Shown one piece after another: positions 27,476 to 36,639 of a stretch of DNA of 64,000 nt (position 1 is the stretch's first letter; each line of letters starts with the position of its first letter). The position numbers were made by a program, and so were the translations under genes. The notes below the pieces were generated by a model that was not told where the DNA came from, did not search any database, and worked only from the letters and a program-made list of their open reading frames with translations. Source of the DNA: an uncultured Lachnospiraceae bacterium (lineage in GTDB: Bacteria > Bacillota > Clostridia > Lachnospirales > Lachnospiraceae); NCBI GenBank assembly GCA_910588955.1, contig CAJURQ010000001.1:1-64000 (forward strand), read 5' to 3'.

Positions 27476-27516
27476 TTCCCGGCAGATGGTAAGTGTACTC
27501 TGTCGGGAATTTTATT
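27476..27516 (+). terminator. Intrinsic terminator
   Basis: TTCCCGGCAGA pairs with TCTGTCGGGAA, followed by TTTTATTTT. It closes the transcript from 27019. Confidence 0.75.
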
Positions 27517-27563
27517 TTCGGGGAATGTGGCGCTGATGAAAGGTCGTGCTTTCTTGTGACATC

Positions 27564-28478
27564 TCAAATTTCCAACACATCATACGGCGTCGTCTGGTAC
27601 ACGTAGTAATTGAGCCAGTTTGAAAAGAGAAGCTGCCCGGCGGAGCGCCAGTTGACGATCGGTTCCTTCGTCGGGTCGTCTCCCGGGAAATAGTTTACCG
27701 GGATTTTGGGATTCATGCCCTTTTCCATATCGCGGGCGTACTCCAGAGCCAGCGTATCGGCGTCGTATTCCAGATGGCAGGTGATGAAGAAATGTCTGCT
27801 GTCCTCGGTTTTCGCGATTGCCATGCCAGCCTCGTCCGAGACAGCCATCAACTCTAAATCCGGTACGGAGGCAATCTGCGCCGGATCGATCGTCATGGCG
27901 CGGGACTGCGGCGCGTGGAAAATATCGTCAAATCCCCGGAAAAGAGGGGATTTTGGTTTTAGAATTTTGTGTGTATAAACGCCGGACAATTTTTCGTCTA
28001 AATCTTCGCGATCCAGCCCGTAAAAATAGTAGAGGGCGGCGTAAGCGCCCCAGCACAGGTGGAGGGTACAGTGCACGTGTGTGCGTCCCCATTCCATGAT
28101 GGTGCATATCTCGTCCCAGTAGGCGACTTTCTCAAATCGCACATGGTCGAGCGGCGCGCCGGTGATGATCATGCCGTCGAATTTGCGGTTCTTGATCTGG
28201 TCAAAGGTGGTGTAAAACGCCTCCATGTGGTTAGAATCGGTATGCTGCGGCGTGTAGCTTGCAGTCTGTAAAAATTCCACGTTCACCTGAAGCGGTGTAT
28301 TGGAAAGCTTTCGCAGAAGCTGGGTTTCGGTGACTTCCTTGGTGGGCATCAGATTTAAGATCAGCACATCCAAGGGACGGATATCCTGATGCATCGCCCG
28401 GAATTCTGTCATTACAAATATATTTTCATTTTCTAAAATGCTGGTTGCCGGCAATAAATCCGCTACTTTGATTGGCAT
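27564..28478 (-). CDS. metA: Homoserine O-acyltransferase
   Basis: A 304-residue enzyme for the first committed step of methionine synthesis, acylation of homoserine. Start ATG 28478 gives the family N-terminus MPIKVADLLPA; an in-frame TTG at 28487 lies too close to the ribosome site. Catalytic Cys142 is in HLCWGAYAAL and the His/Glu pair in CHLEYD. Residue 111, which is Glu in acetyl-CoA users and Gly in succinyl-CoA users, is Asp here (TGAPLDHV), so the acyl donor cannot be told with certainty; acetyl is more likely by charge. No S-box riboswitch is seen upstream. Confidence 0.93.
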   Translation of the reverse strand: MPIKVADLLPATSILENENIFVMTEFRAMHQDIRPLDVLILNLMPTKEVTETQLLRKLSNTPLQVNVEFLQTASYTPQHTDSNHMEAFYTTFDQIKNRKFDGMIITGAPLDHVRFEKVAYWDEICTIMEWGRTHVHCTLHLCWGAYAALYYFYGLDREDLDEKLSGVYTHKILKPKSPLFRGFDDIFHAPQSRAMTIDPAQIASVPDLELMAVSDEAGMAIAKTEDSRHFFITCHLEYDADTLALEYARDMEKGMNPKIPVNYFPGDDPTKEPIVNWRSAGQLLFSNWLNYYVYQTTPYDVLEI

Positions 28479-28667
28479 GGGAATCAATACCTTTCTCTTG
28501 GGTTATATTTGGGATATAATATATCATATAAAGAATATAATGATACCATGTATGATAGCACAAACCTGAAAAGTGCGCAAGGCGGCGTTATATATCTGCG
28601 GACATATTTACCAAAGATTTGTTTAAGATTTCCTTAAAATTTCTCTGCTGGAAAAACAATACAGAGA

Positions 28668-28696
28668 TTGACCTATTTAGGGGAAGATGGTATAGT
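28668..28696 (+). promoter_or_regulatory. Promoter of the secreted-protein gene
   Basis: TTGACC (28668-28673), 17 bases, TATAGT (28691-28696). The predicted leader of about 105 bases contains the poly-G tract. Confidence 0.65.
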
Positions 28697-28716
28697 GAAG
28701 AAGAAATAGTGTGTGT

Positions 28717-28726
28717 GGGGGGGGGG
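28717..28726 (+). repeat. 10-base poly-G tract in a 5' leader
   Basis: Ten consecutive G residues about 20 bases downstream of the promoter -10 box and 83 bases before the start codon. Tracts of this kind can change length by slippage. Confidence 0.6.
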
Positions 28727-28809
28727 TGGAACTGAAAGTGATACTTCTCTCTGCAGGAACATCCACACTTAAAGGCTGAAAGTTTTTGACAAGAAGGAGG
28801 ACTATTGAA

Positions 28810-29382
28810 ATGAAAAAAGTAATTGCATTAACACTTGCAGGCGCTATGATTTTTTCCGTGCCTGTAATGGCGCATGAAACCGTTGGATGCCCCGGCGCTC
28901 CTGTAGCAGTTTATCTGGAGTCCGATTCCGATATCGGCGTTCCCGCTGAGACGGTTCGTGCTATCGCTGAGGATAAAACCATTGGTGAGCACATGAACAA
29001 CGCAGTTGTTGATCATTGGGCTATGGATCCTGAGGATGTTCAGGATCTTGCAATTGGTCAGGGCGCTGTCCTTGACGGCGAAGCAGCTCCCGGTCTTACA
29101 TTTGATCTGGTTAAGCCTGAACTCAAGAGAGTTTACGCTGCAAAGGAGCTGGCTCAGGGTAAGGGTTCCCTGCTTGCAGTTGCAAATGTTCACACTCATG
29201 TTGGTTATGGCACCGCTCAGATCACCTTCTATGCTCCCGGCGTAAAGGCTGGTCAGGCGATCACCGTTTATCAGCGTGTTACCGACGACAACTGGGTTGC
29301 AGTTCCCACTGTAGTTGCTGATGACCATGTAACTGTTGACATTACTGACAATACACATCTTGCATTTATCGAGGCAAAATAA
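28810..29382 (+). CDS. Small secreted protein of unknown function
   Basis: A 190-residue protein with a clear signal peptide (MKKVIALTLAGAMIFSVPVMA, cleavage after Ala21). The mature part is mostly acidic and has no Cys pair, membrane anchor or known motif. The second half (about 110-190) looks like a small beta sandwich (GTAQITFYAPGVKAGQAITV). AAGGAGG precedes the ATG by eight bases. Strong promoter, strong ribosome site and favoured codons suggest abundant expression. It is a single gene between its own promoter and terminator. Function unknown. Confidence 0.75.
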   Translation: MKKVIALTLAGAMIFSVPVMAHETVGCPGAPVAVYLESDSDIGVPAETVRAIAEDKTIGEHMNNAVVDHWAMDPEDVQDLAIGQGAVLDGEAAPGLTFDLVKPELKRVYAAKELAQGKGSLLAVANVHTHVGYGTAQITFYAPGVKAGQAITVYQRVTDDNWVAVPTVVADDHVTVDITDNTHLAFIEAK

Positions 29383-29411
29383 GTACAATCAAAAATTGAC
29401 TTAAGTGTGGA

Positions 29412-29443
29412 GAAAACGCATCGTCTTTCGGCGGTGCGTTTTC
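29412..29443 (+). terminator. Terminator of the secreted-protein gene
   Basis: GAAAACGCA pairs with TGCGTTTTC around a short loop; the stem itself ends in T residues. Confidence 0.7.
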
Positions 29444-29538
29444 ATAACGCAATGGGCAGAAAAAGATTTGCATAATTTTGTGTTTTACATTATAATTTAT
29501 ATGTATTAGCGTTTCGACACAGGGGGAACGAGTGAATT

Positions 29539-29829
29539 ATGGAGACAGCATATCAGAAGGTTAAGGTACACAACGAGTTGGAGTGGTGCCAGGTAAAGGA
29601 TATGGCGACCAAGGAAAAGATTGAGAAGGTTCTGTTAAAACATCGGGTATCTTATTTTGTGAAATGGGAGAAGCCAAGATTTTTTTCCAATGATACTTTT
29701 GGCGCCTGTGTATTCTGCGTGAACCAACTGCAGAAGGAGACCGCTGATGATGCGATTCAGGAGCTTTCGGAGGAGGTGCGGGATAAAATCCGCTTTATTA
29801 ACCGCAAGGTGGATAAGACCTTTTATTAA
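29539..29829 (+). CDS. Conserved small protein of unknown function
   Basis: A 96-residue soluble protein. The order of elements (KIEKVLLKHRVSYFVKWEKP, CVFCVNQLQKETADDAIQEL) suggests an alpha-beta fold. It contains three cysteines but no clear metal site. An AGGGGGAACGAGTG region precedes the ATG. It is transcribed alone and ends at a two-way terminator shared with the leftward activase gene. I do not recognise a named family. Confidence 0.65.
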   Translation: METAYQKVKVHNELEWCQVKDMATKEKIEKVLLKHRVSYFVKWEKPRFFSNDTFGACVFCVNQLQKETADDAIQELSEEVRDKIRFINRKVDKTFY

Positions 29830-29854
29830 TCGGAATGTAATTTCAGATGATGAT

Positions 29855-29892
29855 AAAAAACCGGATGTCTGTACTTAGGCACCCGGTTTTCT
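29855..29892. terminator. Bidirectional terminator
   Basis: AAAACCGG pairs with CCGGTTTT between two convergent genes; A runs and T runs on both sides allow it to work in either direction. Confidence 0.7.
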
Positions 29893-29900
29893 TATGTCAT

Positions 29901-32900
29901 TTAGGAGCATGCCTCCTGCTCTGAATTGTCGCTGTTGAGCGACGGTTTCTTTAGGTTTTTCTGCGCCGTGGAGAGCATAAGCTTGATGCGGTTCAACTGG
30001 TTGACTTCGCTGGCGCCGGGATCGTAGTCGATTGCTACGATGTTGGAGCTGGGGAAGCGCTTGCGCAGCTCCTTGATGACGCCTTTGCCGACCACATGGT
30101 TTGGCAGGCATCCGAAGGGCTGGGTGCAGACAATATTGTTTACGCCGCTGTGGATCAACTCGACCATCTCTCCGGTGAGGAACCATCCTTCGCCGGTCTG
30201 GTTTCCGATATCGACGATCGGTTTCGCGTAGTCCACCAGCGTGTAGATACTGACGGGCGGCGTAAAATGTTTGCTCTTCGCGAACTCTTTTGCGGCTTGC
30301 GCGCGCATCTTTTCAAGCGCTTTAATGCCAAAGCGGGAAATCACAGCCGCCTTTTTCGAGGTGCCGAGGAACTCCGCCTTGTAAATTTGGTTGTAGAAGC
30401 AGTAGAGCATGAAGTCCAAGAGATCGGGCACAACCGCCTCCGCACCCTCCGCCTCCAGAAGCTCTACCAGATGGTTGTTGGCGGCGGGGGCAAACTTGAC
30501 CAGAATCTCACCCACAATGCCAACGCGGGGCTTGCGCAGATCCTCGTCAATGGGAATTTGGTCAAAATCCCTTACAATCTGACGGCACATCTTCTGGAAG
30601 GTCAGATAGTTCATGGACTTCCCGGAGACGAAATCGCAGCATTTTTTTACCCATTCGGCGTGCAGCGCATCCACGGATCCGGGCTCCTTCTCGTAAGGGC
30701 GCATACGGTAAACGCAGCGCATAAAGATGTCGCCGAACACCGCGCCGTAGGCGGCGCGCATAAACAGGCTGGCGTTCAGATGAAAGCCGGGGTTGCTCTC
30801 GATCCCGGCAAGGTTTAGCGAAATGACAGGGATCTGTGGCATACCCGCCTTCTCCAGGGCGCGCCGGATAAAGCCTACATAGTTCGTGGCGCGGCAGCCG
30901 CCGCCGGTCTGGCTCATGATGACGGCAACTTTATTCAGGTCATATTTCCCGGAAAGCAGGGCGTCCATAATCTGCCCCACCACAATCAGGGAAGGATAAC
31001 ACGCGTCATTGTTTACATATTTCAGCCCTACATCCACAGCCTGCCTTGTGTCGTTGCCGAGCACTTCAAAGTGGTAACCGCAGGCGTTGAAGGCGGCTTC
31101 TATGATTTCAAAATGGATCGGTGACATCTGGGGGCAGAGAATGGTGTAATCTTTTCTCATTTCCTCAGTAAAAGGCACTTTTGTGATGGCGCTGGAACGT
31201 ATCGTGCGCTTCTCGCCTTTCTGTTCCCGCACCTGAATCGCGGAGAGCAGGGAACGGATGCGGATTCTCGCCGCGCCCAGATTGTTCACCTCGTCGATCT
31301 TTAAGCAGGTATAAATCTTGTCGGATCCGGACAGGATATCGTTTACCTGATCCGTCGTCACGGCGTCCAGACCACAGCCGAAAGAATTTAATTGAATCAG
31401 GTCAAGATCGTCCCGTGTCTTTACGTAGCTCGCCGCCGCGTACAGTCTGGAATGGTACATCCACTGGTCGGAGACGATAAGCGGTCTCTCGGGCGCCGCC
31501 AGATGGGAAACGGAGTCTTCCGTCAGCACCGCAATATCGTAGGAGGTGATCAGCTCGGGAATGCCGTGGTTGATCTCAGGGTCAACGTGGTACGGACGTC
31601 CCGCCAGCACGATGCCGCGCTTGTGGTTTGCCTCCAGATAGCGGAGCACTTCTTCGCCCTTATCCCGCATGTCCTGCCTTGCCGCGGCAAGCTCCGTCCA
31701 TGCCGCCTCAGCTGCATTCATAACAGCTGTTACCGGAAGCTCCCGGAACTCCCTCGTCAGTGCCTCCGTCACAGTCTGCAGACTCTTGAAGGACATGAAG
31801 GGATTGCGGAAAACCACCTCGCCGCGTCCGATTTCCTCCACATTATTTTTGATGTTTTCGGAGTAGGACGTGACGATCGGGCAGTTGTAGTGGTTGTTGG
31901 CGTCGTGAAACTCGTCCCGCTCGTAAAAGAGGGCGGGGTAGAAGATAAAGTCCACGTTCTGCTTGATGAGCCACGCCACATGCCCGTGCGCCAGCTTTGC
32001 AGGGTAACATTCCGACTCACTCGGAATGGATTCGATACCGAGCTCATAGATTTTTCGGTTGGAGACGGGAGAGAGTACCACCTTAAAGCCCAGCTTCGTG
32101 AAGAAGGTGAACCAGAAAGGGTAATTCTCGTACATGTTAAGTACCCGCGGAATGCCCACGGTGCCCCGTTTTGCTTCGTTCGCCGGCAGCGGCTCGTAGG
32201 AGAAGTACCGCTTCAGCTTATAGTCAAAGAGATTGGGCGCCCCGTTTTCCTTTTTCGCCCGTCCCAGACCTCTCTCGCAGCGGTTGCCGGAGATATACTG
32301 ACGCCCGCCCGTAAATTTGTTGATGGTGAGACGGCAGTTGTTCGTACAGCCCTTGCATTTTGCCATGCTCGTCTCAAACTGCAGGTTTGTAATCTGCTCC
32401 AGATTCAGCATGGAAGTCTGATAGCCGTCTTCATAATGCGCCCTCGCAATTAACGCCGCGCCGAAAGCACCCATGATACCGGCAATATCCGGGCGGATCG
32501 CCTCGCAGTCCGCGATCTTTTCAAAACTGCGAAGAACCGCGTCGTTGTAGAACGTGCCTCCCTGCACGACGATGTTTCTGCCCAGCTCCGAGGCATCGGA
32601 GACTTTGATTACCTTAAAGAGCGCGTTTTTGATGACGGAGTATGCCAGTCCCGCGGAGATATCGGAGACGGACGCCCCCTCCTTCTGCGCCTGTTTTACT
32701 TTGGAATTCATAAACACCGTACAGCGGGTGCCAAGGTCAATGGGATGTTCCGCGAAGAGGGCGGTTCTGGCGAAGTCCTCCACGCCATAGTTCAGAGATT
32801 TGGCAAAGGTCTCTATAAAGGAGCCGCAGCCGGAGGAGCACGCCTCGTTGAGCTGCACGCTGTCCACGGTATGGTTTTTGATTTTGATACATTTCATGTC

Positions 32901-34175
32901 CTGCCCGCCGATATCCAGAATGCAGTCCACCTCCGGGTCGAAGAAGGCGGCGGCATTGTAGTGCGCCACGGTCTCCACCTCGCCGTCGTCTAAGAGAAAG
33001 GCGGCTTTCATCAGTGCCTCGCCGTAGCCGGTGGAACAGGAGCGGGCTATTTTTACGCCAGCCGGGAGCAGTTTATAGATCTCCTTGAGGGAGCGGATTG
33101 CCGTTTTTAAGGGGCTGCCGTCGTTGCTGCTGTAGAAGGAGTAGAGCAGGGAGCCGTCGTCGCCCACGAGAGCAACCTTTGTGGTGGTGGAGCCGGCGTC
33201 GATGCCCAAAAAGCAGTTGCCCCGGTAGGAGGCGAGGTCGCCGGTCGCCACATGATGGGAGCCGTGGCGGTCGCGGAACGCGTCGTAGTCCGCCTGCGTG
33301 GCGAAGAGCGGCTCCATGCGCTCCACCTCAAACTCCATTTTGATATCGGTGGACAGCTTTGCCGTCAGCTCCTCCATGGTATAGAAAGCCTCCTCCTTCG
33401 CGTTCAGGGCGGAGCCGATGGCGGCGAAGAGGTGGGAATTTTCCGTGTCTATGATATGGGCGTCGTCCAGCTTCAGCGTGCGGATGAACGACTGTTTTAA
33501 CTCTGACAGAAAGTGCAGCGGACCGCCAAGAAAAGCCACATGCCCACGGATCGGTTTGCCGCACGCAAGACCGCTGATGGTCTGGTTGACAACCGCCTGA
33601 AAGATGGATGCGGAAAGATCTTCCTTCGTGGCGCCCTCATTGATGAGGGGCTGTATATCGGATTTGGCGAACACGCCGCAGCGCGCCGCTATGGTGTACA
33701 GAGAGTGGTAATTTTTGGCGTATTCGTTCAGTCCCGCAGCATCTGTCTGCAGGAGGGAGGCCATCTGGTCAATGAAAGAGCCGGTGCCTCCGGCACAGAT
33801 GCCGTTCATGCGCTGTTCCACATTGCCGCCCTCAAAGTAGATGATCTTGGCGTCCTCGCCACCAAGCTCGATCGCCACGTCCGTGACAGGCGCAAAGGTC
33901 TGCAGGGAAGTGGATACGGCGATCACCTCCTGCACAAAGGGGATCTGCAGGTGGTTGGCGAGGGTAAGCCCGCCGGAGCCTGTGATGATGGGATGCACTG
34001 TGAGGTTCCCAAGCTGCTCAAAAGCAAGGGATAGAAGAGACGCAAGGGTCTCCCTGATATTTGCAAAATGTCTTTTGTAGTCGGAAAAGAGTATCTGATG
34101 CCTTTCGTCCAGTATGGCAATCTTGACGGTCGTTGACCCGATGTCAATGCCGAGCGTATATTGCATGTCACTCAC
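29901..34175 (-). CDS. Giant 2-hydroxyacyl-CoA dehydratase activase-like protein
   Basis: A 1424-residue protein. Two BadF/HgdC-type ATPase domains come first (LGIDIGSTTVKIAI, residues 8-21, and FLGIDAGSTTTKVAL, about 322-336), with the cluster-binding Cys region ACSSGCGSFIETFA in the second. A DUF2229-type domain (about 655-880) and a dehydratase-D-like region (about 1050-1370) follow. HgdC proteins pass ATP-driven electrons to radical dehydratases; these long fused forms are widespread in clostridia with unclear substrates. GTG 34175 is chosen because AGGAGTG lies eight bases upstream. No dehydratase subunit genes are next to it. Confidence 0.9.
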   Translation of the reverse strand: MSDMQYTLGIDIGSTTVKIAILDERHQILFSDYKRHFANIRETLASLLSLAFEQLGNLTVHPIITGSGGLTLANHLQIPFVQEVIAVSTSLQTFAPVTDVAIELGGEDAKIIYFEGGNVEQRMNGICAGGTGSFIDQMASLLQTDAAGLNEYAKNYHSLYTIAARCGVFAKSDIQPLINEGATKEDLSASIFQAVVNQTISGLACGKPIRGHVAFLGGPLHFLSELKQSFIRTLKLDDAHIIDTENSHLFAAIGSALNAKEEAFYTMEELTAKLSTDIKMEFEVERMEPLFATQADYDAFRDRHGSHHVATGDLASYRGNCFLGIDAGSTTTKVALVGDDGSLLYSFYSSNDGSPLKTAIRSLKEIYKLLPAGVKIARSCSTGYGEALMKAAFLLDDGEVETVAHYNAAAFFDPEVDCILDIGGQDMKCIKIKNHTVDSVQLNEACSSGCGSFIETFAKSLNYGVEDFARTALFAEHPIDLGTRCTVFMNSKVKQAQKEGASVSDISAGLAYSVIKNALFKVIKVSDASELGRNIVVQGGTFYNDAVLRSFEKIADCEAIRPDIAGIMGAFGAALIARAHYEDGYQTSMLNLEQITNLQFETSMAKCKGCTNNCRLTINKFTGGRQYISGNRCERGLGRAKKENGAPNLFDYKLKRYFSYEPLPANEAKRGTVGIPRVLNMYENYPFWFTFFTKLGFKVVLSPVSNRKIYELGIESIPSESECYPAKLAHGHVAWLIKQNVDFIFYPALFYERDEFHDANNHYNCPIVTSYSENIKNNVEEIGRGEVVFRNPFMSFKSLQTVTEALTREFRELPVTAVMNAAEAAWTELAAARQDMRDKGEEVLRYLEANHKRGIVLAGRPYHVDPEINHGIPELITSYDIAVLTEDSVSHLAAPERPLIVSDQWMYHSRLYAAASYVKTRDDLDLIQLNSFGCGLDAVTTDQVNDILSGSDKIYTCLKIDEVNNLGAARIRIRSLLSAIQVREQKGEKRTIRSSAITKVPFTEEMRKDYTILCPQMSPIHFEIIEAAFNACGYHFEVLGNDTRQAVDVGLKYVNNDACYPSLIVVGQIMDALLSGKYDLNKVAVIMSQTGGGCRATNYVGFIRRALEKAGMPQIPVISLNLAGIESNPGFHLNASLFMRAAYGAVFGDIFMRCVYRMRPYEKEPGSVDALHAEWVKKCCDFVSGKSMNYLTFQKMCRQIVRDFDQIPIDEDLRKPRVGIVGEILVKFAPAANNHLVELLEAEGAEAVVPDLLDFMLYCFYNQIYKAEFLGTSKKAAVISRFGIKALEKMRAQAAKEFAKSKHFTPPVSIYTLVDYAKPIVDIGNQTGEGWFLTGEMVELIHSGVNNIVCTQPFGCLPNHVVGKGVIKELRKRFPSSNIVAIDYDPGASEVNQLNRIKLMLSTAQKNLKKPSLNSDNSEQEACS

Positions 34176-34436
34176 TTTTCGTTCACTCCTTTATCCAAAT
34201 AAAGAGGGATTCTGGTATTTGTTCCCTTTTTACCTATTAAAATGTGTTTTTTGGCATACGCTGTCATTATACGACACAGTTTTGAAAAATGCAATTGTCC
34301 AATTCTTAGAAAAGAATGAAGTTTTCGGCAGACATTTATTAAATTTTTATGAGAGGGCGTTTTTTGGGGGCTGCGACATTTACTTTTAAAAAGAGGAATG
34401 CTATATTATTAATATATTTTTGAGGGAGAGTGAAAC

Positions 34437-35336
34437 ATGAGTCCTTTTGAACGAAAATTTGGAAAATACGCGATACAGAATCTTTCTTTTGTGCTGGTCA
34501 TGTGCTATGCGGTCGGATATCTTCTGCAGATGTTTGACAGAAGCGGTCTGCTCATTTCCTATCTGACCTTAAATCCCTACGCGATTCTGCACGGACAGAT
34601 CTGGCGGCTTGTGACGTGGGTGCTGATTCCGCCGAGCAGCGGCGGGTTGTTCTTTACATTACTCATGTTATATTTTTATTGTTCCATAGGGACATCGCTG
34701 GAGCGGACATGGGGCACTTACCGCTACAATGTCTATCTGTTCCAAGGAATGCTCTTTACCATTGCGGGCAGTTTCTTGCTGATGGGGTTCTGCTATCTGT
34801 TCCGTCCGGAGATACCGATGATGGATATGCGTGGTATGCTGCATACGCTGACGATTGATACGCCGAATGAATATTTCAGGGCGATTTCGGGCGTGTTCAG
34901 CACCTACTTCATCAATATGTCGATCTTTCTCGCGTACGCGGCGACGTTCCCGGACGCGCAGGTGCTGCTCATGTTTATCATTCCGATCCGGGTGAAGTGG
35001 CTGGGCATTATCTACGCGGTGATGCTGCTGTTCCAGTTCTTCGGTACGAGTGTGTACGGGAAGTTTGCCATCGGTGCGTCGCTGCTCAATTTTGTCGTGT
35101 TCTTCCTGACCTCGCGCAATATGATGCACCTGAACCCGAAACAGATACACAGGCGGCAGGAGTTTAAGCGGGAAGTGAGGAGAAACACGGGGATCACCAA
35201 GCATAAGTGCGCGATCTGCGGCAGGACAGAGGTGGACAGTCCCCAGATGCAGTTCCGCTTTTGCTCCAAGTGTGACGGGAACTATGAGTACTGCGAGGAG
35301 CATCTGTACACCCATACGCATATCAAGAGAAACTGA
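34437..35336 (+). CDS. Rhomboid-like membrane protein with C-terminal zinc ribbon
   Basis: A 299-residue protein with about six membrane helices (20-240) in the rhomboid arrangement (LTLNPYAILHGQIWRLVTW, then LERTWGTYRYN). The serine motif GxSG is absent: the equivalent place reads IGASLLNFV, so it is probably an inactive rhomboid relative. The cytosolic end carries a zinc ribbon, CAICGRTE ... FCSKCDGNYEYCEEH. GAGGGAGAG precedes the ATG. The sigma-like gene follows after 76 bases and may be co-transcribed. Confidence 0.8.
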   Translation: MSPFERKFGKYAIQNLSFVLVMCYAVGYLLQMFDRSGLLISYLTLNPYAILHGQIWRLVTWVLIPPSSGGLFFTLLMLYFYCSIGTSLERTWGTYRYNVYLFQGMLFTIAGSFLLMGFCYLFRPEIPMMDMRGMLHTLTIDTPNEYFRAISGVFSTYFINMSIFLAYAATFPDAQVLLMFIIPIRVKWLGIIYAVMLLFQFFGTSVYGKFAIGASLLNFVVFFLTSRNMMHLNPKQIHRRQEFKREVRRNTGITKHKCAICGRTEVDSPQMQFRFCSKCDGNYEYCEEHLYTHTHIKRN

Positions 35337-35412
35337 TTGCGCGGACTGTGGGTGAACAACGTATGTGTGGCGAGAATAGATATCAAACGTTATTAAATAA
35401 GCAAGGAGCGAT

Positions 35413-36150
35413 ATGAAGCGGGAGATTGAATTTGGGAAAACCCTTGAGGAAGTGAAGCGGAAGGCGAGAGAGCAGCAGAATTTTATAACGAAGACAGAGG
35501 TGGAGGAAGCGTTTCAGGCGCTTTCTCTTTCTGCGGAGCAGATGGAGATGGTCTATGCCTATCTGCGGCAGAATAAGATCGGAGTGGATGAGCCATTAAA
35601 CGAGGACTCCTATCTGGAGGAGGAAGAGCGGGATTATCTGGATTCCTATCTGGAGGCGCTGGAGGCGATTCCGGAGGTGACGGACGGGGAGCGCGAGGCG
35701 CTCACCCTCTCCGCTATGGCGGGGGATCAGGACGCCGTCAAGCGGCTGACGGAGCTTATGCTGCCGGAAGTGCCTCAGATCGCCAAACTCTATGCGGGGC
35801 AGGGCGTCAGTTTGGAGGATTTGATTGGCGAGGGCAATGTGGCGCTGTCTTTAGGCGTCACCATGCTGGGCGCGCTGGAACATGCGCACGAGGCGCAGGG
35901 AATGCTTGGGAAAATGATGATGGACGCTATGGAGGATTGTATCGCGGCGAGGGAGGCGGATGAGAAGAGCGACCAAAAGATCGCCGACAAGGTAAACAAG
36001 GTGGCGGATGCGGCGAACGCCCTGCAGGAAGAGCTGCGCAGGAAGGTGACGGTGGAAGAGCTGATGGAGGAATCGGGGCTTTCCCGAAAGGCGATTGAGG
36101 ATGCTATACGCATTAGCGGCGGAAAGATTGAGGCGATAGAGGCGAAGTGA
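35413..36150 (+). CDS. Sigma-factor-like protein lacking promoter-recognition regions
   Basis: A 245-residue protein resembling part of a sigma-70 factor. The N-terminus (residues 20-55, FITKTEVEEAFQALSLSAEQ) follows the pattern of region 1.1. Residues about 105-145 (LPEVPQIAKLYAGQGVSLED, LIGEGNVALSLG) match regions 2.1-2.2, which bind the polymerase clamp. Residues about 205-235 (KVTVEELMEESGLSRKAIED) match region 3. Regions 2.3-2.4 and 4, which melt and read promoters, are missing. It may be a decoy or regulator of polymerase; this is an inference. AAGGAG precedes the ATG. The next gene overlaps its stop. Confidence 0.75.
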   Translation: MKREIEFGKTLEEVKRKAREQQNFITKTEVEEAFQALSLSAEQMEMVYAYLRQNKIGVDEPLNEDSYLEEEERDYLDSYLEALEAIPEVTDGEREALTLSAMAGDQDAVKRLTELMLPEVPQIAKLYAGQGVSLEDLIGEGNVALSLGVTMLGALEHAHEAQGMLGKMMMDAMEDCIAAREADEKSDQKIADKVNKVADAANALQEELRRKVTVEELMEESGLSRKAIEDAIRISGGKIEAIEAK

Positions 36151-36572
36151 TGGAGTCGGAAAACAGGGATTATAAATATTTCATGCAGGATGCGGGGAAC
36201 GTGTATCTGGGGGGAAAGCTCAGTTACGCGGAGATTCTGCGGGATGAGATGGTGAATTTTAAGTACAAGAGCATCGTGGAGCACTATATTTTCAAGGATA
36301 CCGACCCGGAAACTACCTTGGAGAGCCATCTCTATTACATAGCGAAGGAGCAGTTTTCCTACCGGACCTACGAGCAGCTTAAGGCGAAGGTGAAGGTCAA
36401 CATGCTGGAGGAGAAGAAAACTCTGCTCGGGAAGAAAAAGACGGGATATGTGACGAAGCTTATGCCCCTCGCGGAACTTGCGGAAATGAATCTGGCGCAG
36501 AAAAAGGCGAAGGGCGTGGTGATTCAGGAGCTTGCGCTGTCGAAACTTGCGTTGATGGCATTCAGCGTGTAA
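36150..36572 (+). CDS. Hypothetical protein coupled to the sigma-like gene
   Basis: A 140-residue soluble, Lys/Glu-rich helical protein. Its ATG overlaps the stop of the sigma-like gene (TGATG), so the two are translationally coupled. Middle part: LYYIAKEQFSYRTYEQLKAK; basic stretch KKTLLGKKKTGYVTK. No signal peptide, membrane segment or known motif. The tight coupling suggests that it works with the sigma-like protein. Confidence 0.65.
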   Translation: MESENRDYKYFMQDAGNVYLGGKLSYAEILRDEMVNFKYKSIVEHYIFKDTDPETTLESHLYYIAKEQFSYRTYEQLKAKVKVNMLEEKKTLLGKKKTGYVTKLMPLAELAEMNLAQKKAKGVVIQELALSKLALMAFSV

Positions 36573-36639
36573 AAGCTTTTCGGATATTCTACGCGATAAC
36601 TTACACATTATTTTTTTCGCAAAAATTTTGTAAAAAGAC

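Larger units (their letters stand above)
28479..28809. other. Divergent control region of metA and the secreted-protein gene
   Basis: AT-rich on the metA side with several TATAAT-like words. On the other side it holds the promoter at 28668-28696, a 10-G tract at 28717-28726 and the ribosome site of the gene at 28810. No open gene is visible. Confidence 0.5.

Noticed and set aside
27476..28810. S-box (SAM) riboswitch upstream of metA
   Set aside because: None of the conserved S-box words is present on the minus strand between 28479 and 28650.
31392..32453. A 353-codon open frame on the plus strand
   Set aside because: Antisense to the 1424-residue activase; no start signals and no recognisable protein pattern.
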